In this document: piece after piece, positions 58,005 to 64,000 of the stretch
How the letters are laid out: the number at the start of each line of letters is the position of its first letter
Numbering within the stretch: position 1 is the first letter of the stretch
From: Isoetes taiwanensis
Lineage: Eukaryota; Streptophyta; Lycopodiopsida; Isoetales; Isoetaceae
Reading direction: 5' to 3'
Assembly (NCBI GenBank): GCA_021234155.1
Contig: JAJEKV010000173.1
Location: 388,843 to 452,842 of the forward strand
DNA: 64,000 nt
The notes under the pieces: generated by a model
The model's input: only the letters and a program-made list of their open reading frames with translations
Told to the model about the DNA's origin: nothing
Database searches by the model: none
Made by a program: the position numbers and the translations under genes

Positions 58005-58079
58005 TGTGACCGTCTTCTAGACCTGATGGTCTCACAGACGTGATTAATAAACATTTCATTTCATTTCTCATGACAATGC

Positions 58080-60690
58080 TCAAACTTATCAATTGCATGT
58101 AAAAAAACATACTCATACTCTTCAACCATGTGAGATGTGATTAGATTTACCTGATTTTTGTTTATCCCATCCATGCTTGATTTCAGAGGATGATCTATAG
58201 TAACCTTATATTCCCCTTGAAAGATGTTCATTTCACGCTTTCTCCATGAAGTCTCAGCTTGTACGACATCTAACCATATACGGCTCAGCAACAAAGTATA
58301 AGTTTCAACATGCACACTCTCTAGAAATTTCAAAACTATGAAATCCAAAATTGGTTCCACCTCATATACATTTGCACAAGACATTTCTTATAACTCCCAT
58401 AGACTGCGCCTTCATTTGATTGAATGCGTTGAGCATCATAGTTGTTGGTTCCATCATTTTCAATCCAACTTGAAGCATTATATGGTAAGGCATTATATTC
58501 ACTCCATTGCCCGTATCTATGTTTGCTCCTTTGACTAAATACTCGTTGATACTCACATCACAAAGAAATGGCCCTGGATCCTCGGACTGTCGGGTTGATG
58601 GCTGTATTATACTCTTGTTTCTATCATTCGGTAGAATTTGTTGAACTGAAATTTCTAATTTCTTTCTTCCTTCTAACTCTTGCAACAAATTAGGAGAATA
58701 ATGCATCAATTGTTCAAGAGTAAGTGTGAATTTAGTAGCTAAAACTTGGCTGATCAAATCATCTTCATTATGAATAGAATAGAATAGAATAGATTTTTTA
58801 ACATCCACACAATCATACAATGGACTAGTACAATCATTACTACTAGGATTAAAAAACCCCTGCCTCCTCCACCATAGGAGGTGTCAACATGGGCTGATTT
58901 TCTTCTATAGACTAAAACTGTTCTATGGGTAGCACATTGAATTTCACCTTCTTAAGTGTTGACACCTTTAAGGCTGGTCCCGTCAAAGCCTTTGGTAAAG
59001 AGCTCTTAGTCTTCTCCGCTATCGGCACTACTCTTGGTTCTTGACCCCCCCTGTTTTGATCTTATAACTGCATTTACTTTTCTAATCTCTTCTTCTTGCT
59101 GAAATGTGTCATCCTCCACCTCAACAAATCCACAATTCACTACCGATTTTTCCTTCTCTTGCTTCTTAAGTTCCTCAATAAGAGCCTTAACTTGAGGATT
59201 TTCAATATAATTTGCATCATGGATGCGAGCATCATTATTAGGAAGAGGTACCAAATCAAATACTTGCTGCCTTGGTGGATACTTACTTTCATCATGCTTA
59301 AATTTGTCACATAACTTGCAATACAAATGAGGCTTACTTGGATACCATCCTTATTTTGGCTGCACCATTTGTGTGGAGGCCATTGGAGCTTGTTGGACCA
59401 TTGGAGCTTGTGGCATTATTGGAACTTGTGGGATGAGAGTTGCTTGCATTGGTTGAATAGGCATAGGTGGTTGCTTGTTACATAACAACAAATACTGGAT
59501 TAGCCCTCTCAAAGAATCTCTTCTCCCTATATTCTTGATCATTACGACCCTTGATTTGATATCTTGAACAAAATTTCAGCAATCTACATGTGGTTTCAGA
59601 GTGTTCAATAGATCCACAATACTCACAAGTAATAAACTGGACCTCCCTTTATTTCTCCCCTATTGTAAACTTAAAAACTTTTGCTGCAATCTCCTCTGTC
59701 GCTTTATGCTCTGGAGTAACAACTTCATGAATGTATTCTAACTTGTCTTCTGCCTTGAGAGCAAACTTTTGTGCTTCTCAATAATGTTGTACGCTGTTTA
59801 GCCTTTACCTTATGAGCAATTGCTCGTTTTAGCCCCTTTGTATACCATTGGATATCTAGTTCATCATTTCTTGCAATCTTCCAATGAACTACGGCTTTGA
59901 TAACAACAATATACCACTGATTATAATCCCTTATTAATTCATCCTCCTTTTGTGTGAAATTGGTCCACGTTTCCATAGTCTTATCCTTAGTACGGACTTT
60001 TTGATAATTAGCAATGAATGCTTCCTTCAATTCCTGATGGCTGAGTTTGTGCCCAATCCCCCATTGAATCTTGCAAAGAACTTTGAAACCAAAGCAAATA
60101 ATCAGCAACCGGTAATTTACATTGCTGGCAATACCTCTCAAACTTCACAATATATTTCAAAGGATCCCAATCTACCATATCATCAAACTTTGGAATCCCC
60201 ATTGTCTGAAAACCCCACACCATCGGTGGTAATACAACCATCTCTGCCTCTTCTTGAGGTTCTTGAAATTGACAAAACGAAATGGAATCTCCATTTAATT
60301 TGAAACACGAAATTAGATTACCTTCTACATCAGTAAATGGAATTAGAACCTCCTGGATCTAAGAATTAGACCTTAGATCTGCTCCCAAATTTGAAAACGA
60401 AATTTAATCTTGATGCAATTTTGAGCCAAAATCCTGAGTCACCGGACCCCTTCTTGTTATGATGGAGGTTGGTGGTATATCCTTCTTAGTTCTTTTGGGC
60501 ATAAAACTATGCTCCCCTTGTCAAATTGTACCCCACAAATTAGTTACGACAAGATCCCCTTCACACAAAGAAATTGCTCCTTGCTCAATGGTGTCGTTCT
60601 TTCCGACGATCACCACGACAAATGGTAACAATCCCTTTTCCAATGGGAATTCTTCCCACACAATGGTCTGTTGAGCACCGTAGTCGCCAA
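58080..60690 (-). pseudogene. gypsy-type gag and protease
   Basis: On the minus strand, gag capsid-like sequence lies at about 59,725-60,240 (LSHQELKEAFIANYQK, TFTQKEDE-like METWTNFTQKEDELIRDYNQ). A CCHC knuckle CEYCGSIEHSETTC is at about 59,587-59,628, and a second cysteine motif CKLCDKFKHDESKY is near 59,280-59,325. Protease is at 58,362-58,820 with the active site DTG at 58,509-58,517, followed by NGVNIMPYHIML. These would form and process the particle. Several stops separate the frames. The sequence continues past the protease until the LINE tail at about 58,070. Confidence 0.75.
58771..58795. repeat. (GAATA)n short microsatellite within gypsy protease region
   Basis: Four tandem units of gaata, inside the minus-strand protease reading frame. 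Confidence 0.85.
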
Positions 60691-60692
60691 AT
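60672..60692 (-). promoter_or_regulatory. Primer-binding-site candidate of the gypsy element
   Basis: Just inside the right LTR the minus strand reads TTTGGCGACTACGGTGCTCAA. TGGCGAC directly after the LTR is the common start of PBS sequences in plant gypsy elements. The rest is diverged from the textbook forms, so the matching tRNA is not assigned. Confidence 0.5.
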
Positions 60693-60988
60693 TGTTAGAG
60701 CCTAAACTCCAATCTTGCAAGAAGGATGAAAAACCAGTAATCCAAGCTTCAATCTACCAGACCTATGCAATGCACAACATAAAGACTCATAATTTCCATA
60801 GCTAAATCAAGATAATCTCTCTCTCATATATCGTCTCTGTTTTCTCCCCCTGCTCAGATTGCACAGTGATGATAATGCATCCCTAGGTACACAATGCATA
60901 CGTGCATATCTCTTTCATGTATGCATGATACATGTGTCTATACCTCCCATATATGACCATGTATATGATCTCTTATACCACCCCAACA
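60693..60988 (-). repeat. gypsy-type LTR, right copy (5' LTR on minus)
   Basis: 296 bp, TGTTAGAGCC to CACCCCAACA, with the expected TG...CA termini and a PBS-like site inside it at 60,672-60,692. Confidence 0.8.
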
Positions 60989-61051
60989 CCACTATTACAG
61001 CTGAACTATCCATTGCAAAAAATTATCCAACCTAAAACTATCAAGTCCAAA

Positions 61052-63443
61052 TGCATATTCTATTTAATGGTTAACATATTGGTTTTCATGGTTTTAATCC
61101 AACATTTTAATATATAGATCTCTAGTTTCAATACTTCTTTAACTAGTAACTTGTCTATTAAATGTTTTCCTCAATAAAATTGATTCCAAGCCTAAAAATG
61201 CTCAGGCCTCCTATTGCGCCTTTTTTCTAGTTTTTTTTAATTTATTTTTTCGCATGTTTGCACAAACACGCATTGAGACTTTAAAGCAATTTTAGAGTGA
61301 CCACGTTGTTGCCAACTAGGACTTTTGTCCACGTGGACCACCTACAAGCATCCAATATCATCAAGCACTGTGAAAATTCAAGAAAATTTCAAGTGGTTGG
61401 GTTGTCGGTTACCGTAAGGCTGCGCCACTTCTTCCTATGTGGGAAGTATGAAGGGAGACCAATTTGCATTCCCTTACAATATAGTAGTGAGGGAGCAATT
61501 GTGGGGCTATAACTAGAGAAGTTGTTGCGACAACAGCTGAATTTCTACGCACCCACCTTGCATGAGTACTGATTTGTTCTATCCATAGTATTCCATGAGG
61601 ACATGCTGCATTCAAACAGTTGTTACTTTGCAAGCTGTGCTAGACTGCAACTAGTGCTTTTTACCACAAGTCGCACGGTTACATTGCATTGAGCAGGTCG
61701 CAATGCTAAGGTCCTATGGTATATAGAATTTGCAAATGTTTGATGGATTTTCGTAAGACCTATAGATTTATGAACGTAACGTCTGATCTTATGTGTGTGT
61801 TGGCATCATTGTTATAAAGATATTTGTATTGCCTGTTGACATCATAGAACCTATTGAATGCCATCATACAAGACCTGTAGATTTTTGTTTTGTTGCGCAT
61901 GTTCTAATGATAGGGCATACTTGTTTTTTCTTAATGGAAGGCCTTGGTAGGGCATACTTGTTACATACTAGGTGAAATGCATGTGGGTATTAAGATTGTC
62001 ATTATGTATCTGTACAGAAAAATGCAATGCTTGGAGATGCATTAACAAGAGCAGCACTCTCTTTAACTGAGCCAAATGTGTCGCATGATCGCGTTGCTTG
62101 TAGGGCTATATCTGGAGGAGTTGTTGCGACAGCAGCTGAATTTCTACGCATCCACCTTGTATGAGTACTAATTTGTTCTATCCAGAGTATTCCACGAGGA
62201 CATGCTAAATCTGGCATTTGCGCAAAAGATTCTGGTGAAACCTGCACTATTTGATGCTCTACTTCGACTTTAAGTATTATCTTCAAAATACAATAGCATT
62301 AAAAAATTACACTTACAAAGCAAACACAGGTTAAAAAATAAGCCAAAAAAACATAGCTCCTCAATGTGTGGATAAGCCTGGAAGCTCGAAATGCATTGTA
62401 TAATCGTATTCAATTTTATATTTACAAAACACCACCCACACCATATCCTATAATTTGCTATGCAAAGTAATTAAACGTGCTTTTAACTAGTTTTTTTTTT
62501 TTTTGGTGTAAATGCTTTGATGCCCAATGTAAAATTAAGCATAAAAGTTTGGATTAGGTTGTCTAACAAATCATTGTACAAGCTTTCGAATATGCCCTTT
62601 CTACTTTTTGTGTGTCTCTAATATGTAGTGCAAATTTAGATGCAATTGTTACGTAACGTGTAAAAGCCTTAAGCTTTTCATATATACGACATTCACCTAG
62701 ATGATGAATGAAATCGCCTAGATGAAGAAATAAATATAAGTGTTATGAATGGTCAAAAAACTTATTAACATCATTTGATATATACGTCCTAGATACTTCT
62801 ATACAAGTCGACAGATGACCATCAAATCTTCAAGGATCTTAAGGTATTCACAAGACTAGGAACTACACGTATGTCAAATAAATATAGAGATAGCATCAAA
62901 CTCTGTAATCCAAGGGCAATTTACACATGCTAGTTTATATTAAAATTTTCAACACCTCTTGTAGTGAGTAAATGCCAAAATTTATCAAAGGATATTCTAG
63001 TGTTTGATATGCAGCTTGAGGATCATACTATCTTGAAGGACCAAGATAAGTTTCAAAGGAGCATAAGTAGAGAAAAATATTGAACTTCATAAAGAAAAAT
63101 ATTAGCAGTATGAATAAAAAGATATGTTGCCATGCAAAGGCTATGGGTTTAAGGTTTTTTGGGTTATGGGATTAGGGTCTTTGGCGATGGGGGCCTATGG
63201 GTTTAGACTTCTCTCTTCAAAGCCACACGACGAATAGCAAAGTGAAGAGAGAGATGCATGACCCAGGTGGAAGCATGTGGGAATCTAATATCATATTTTT
63301 GAGGAATGGCCCATTATTTCTTTTAGGGAAATTTTACTAAAATAACCTTACTTATTGACTTAATTCCCAAAAAGCCCTTTGTATTTTTTAAATTCCCAAA
63401 ATGCCCTTAATTCTTAAGTAGTTTCCCAAATAGCACTTTGTAT
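61052..63443. other. Unassigned; one duplicated exon-like segment
   Basis: A segment of about 130 bp occurs twice (about 61,500-61,615 and 62,100-62,212): gttgttgcgaca(g/a)cagctgaat, then ttctacgcaccca/atccacctt, then gtattcca(t/c)gaggacatgct. The right copy reads as an exon between tacag and GTATGAG (ALTRAALSLTEPNVSHDRV, AISGGVVATAAEFLRIHL). The family is not recognised. The rest is AT-rich and without a gene. Confidence 0.45.
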
Positions 63444-63559
63444 GGGGGAACAGAAGTTGGGGACCCCATTCTGCCACAGCGGGAGGGGCCCCGCGACCGG
63501 CGATAGCCGGGAGCGGGTCTCCCGCTGTGACAGAATGGGGGACCAACTTCTGTTCCCCC
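63444..63559. repeat. GC-rich foldback element, 42-bp arms
   Basis: gggggaacagaagttggggac and following bases (63,444-63,485) pair with 63,519-63,559 with about three mismatches. The 33-bp loop is itself GC-rich (ccgcgaccggcgatagccgg). The tttgt before the left arm matches the complement of acaaa after the right arm, so the arms may extend a few bases. It is probably a very short MITE. Confidence 0.85.
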
Positions 63560-64000
63560 ACAAAATAGAAGTTGGGGAGTCGGATTTGTGTTTAAATTTA
63601 GAGATTGTAGCAGACAAAACGAGCTCCAGAACAAAAAATTTTGAGATTTGGGTCAGCTTGCAGCAGAGAAAAAGGCGCCCTGTTCTCGCTTCCAGAGCTC
63701 CATTGCCATATCCAGAAGCTTCAAAACCTGCCGTTTTCAAAGAAACCTTCCCTATTCTTGTGCCCAAATAGACTTTTGTTTCCATACAATGAGGAGCCGG
63801 ATCAAAGAAACAGAGATTTTGCTATGGCGGTTTCTTTCTAAAATTTTGAAGACAAAAACGTAAGAAACAGGGGTTTTGTGGCATGATTTTTGCCCTCTTC
63901 TTGGCTCTTTGTCGCCATATCCAGAATCTAAGTCTTCTTCCCGGCTCCGTCTACAGCTCAGGCAGAATATCTGCCCCACATCCAGAAGCTCTGCGCGCTT
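63560..64000. other. Window end, no gene recognised
   Basis: The motif gccatatccagaa(g/t)ct recurs at about 63,706, 63,913 and (variant) 63,978. No recognisable coding domain. Frames here overlap on both strands and look accidental. Confidence 0.4.

Larger units (their letters stand above)
53369..58070 (+). mobile_element. Non-L1-type LINE with APE endonuclease, RT and C-terminal CCHC finger
   Basis: Order on plus: an ORF1 region (53,369-54,451, two stops inside), then ORF2 (about 54,467-58,004) with an apurinic-like endonuclease, reverse transcriptase and a C-terminal zinc finger. The 3' end is ttaataaacatttcatttcatttc, a pentanucleotide tail rather than poly(A). The 5' boundary is not resolved and probably lies between 53,015 and 53,369. 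A foldback element interrupts ORF2 at 56,985. Frame breaks at about 55,965, 56,130 and 56,277 show it is inactive. Confidence 0.8.
52684..61051 (-). mobile_element. Ty3/gypsy-type element (minus), nested with a LINE
   Basis: LTR-like sequences at 52,722-53,014 and 60,693-60,988 are in the same orientation. Gag and protease of a gypsy-type element lie on the minus strand at 58,080-60,690. A plus-strand LINE occupies the middle to 58,070, cutting the element just after its protease. RT, RNase H and integrase are not seen, so they were deleted or never present. The left LTR copy is degraded at its ends, and I do not see the purine tract expected next to it. Confidence 0.6.

Overview
The window looks like nuclear DNA from a land plant with a large, repeat-rich genome. 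The evidence is two spliced genes of plant-wide families (a DUF1005 protein and an M18 aspartyl aminopeptidase), an AP2/ERF-domain locus, a YTH-domain (ECT-type) pseudogene, and plant-style LTR retrotransposons primed by initiator tRNA-Met. The LINE at 53-58 kb is not of the usual plant L1 type (pentanucleotide tail, C-terminal CCHC finger). That would fit a fern, gymnosperm or other non-flowering lineage, but the sequence alone does not settle the species.

Layout. 0.8-1.26 kb and 9.95-11.1 kb hold coding-like fragments that I cannot name, split by one insertion. That insertion (1,263-9,947) is an LTR-internal-LTR-internal-LTR array: three 2.7-kb LTRs sharing two 275-bp internal domains with PBS and PPT, all flanked by one 5-bp target duplication. 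11.15-12.8 kb is an intronless, frameshifted YTH-domain pseudogene. 13-17.8 kb is mostly gene-free with a SINE-like element. 17,894-19,424 (minus) is an intact two-exon DUF1005 gene. 19.8-22.3 kb holds further SINE-like 3' ends and a pentanucleotide microsatellite. 22,347-27,593 is a complete but disabled Ty1/copia element. 28-31 kb holds a hairpin, a LINE tail and an unusual cluster of CG-rich palindromes, which lies in a probable intron of an AP2/ERF locus (29.5-31.9 kb, minus) whose AP2 domain is broken by a perfect 25-bp tandem duplication. 33,093-34,229 is a young retrocopy holding only a DUF4283-like ORF, with poly(A) and long target duplications. 37.3-38.5 kb is a 330-bp tandem triplet with a 239-bp MITE inside the third unit. 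42,601-48,748 (minus) is a complete 11-exon aspartyl aminopeptidase gene with a Tourist-like MITE 30 bp upstream of its start codon. 52.7-61 kb is a nest: a Ty3/gypsy-type element (minus, gag-protease left) split by a LINE (plus), which is itself split by a foldback DNA element. 61-64 kb is largely uncharacterised, with one duplicated exon-like segment and a GC-rich perfect foldback.

Only the DUF1005 gene and the aspartyl aminopeptidase gene look fully functional; almost everything else is transposable or derived from it. Differences between the three 2.7-kb LTR copies, and many frameshifts in the copia element, cluster at CAG/CTG/CCGG sites. This looks like a base-calling or polishing artefact at CHG-methylated cytosines, so reading-frame breaks inside repeats should be read with caution.
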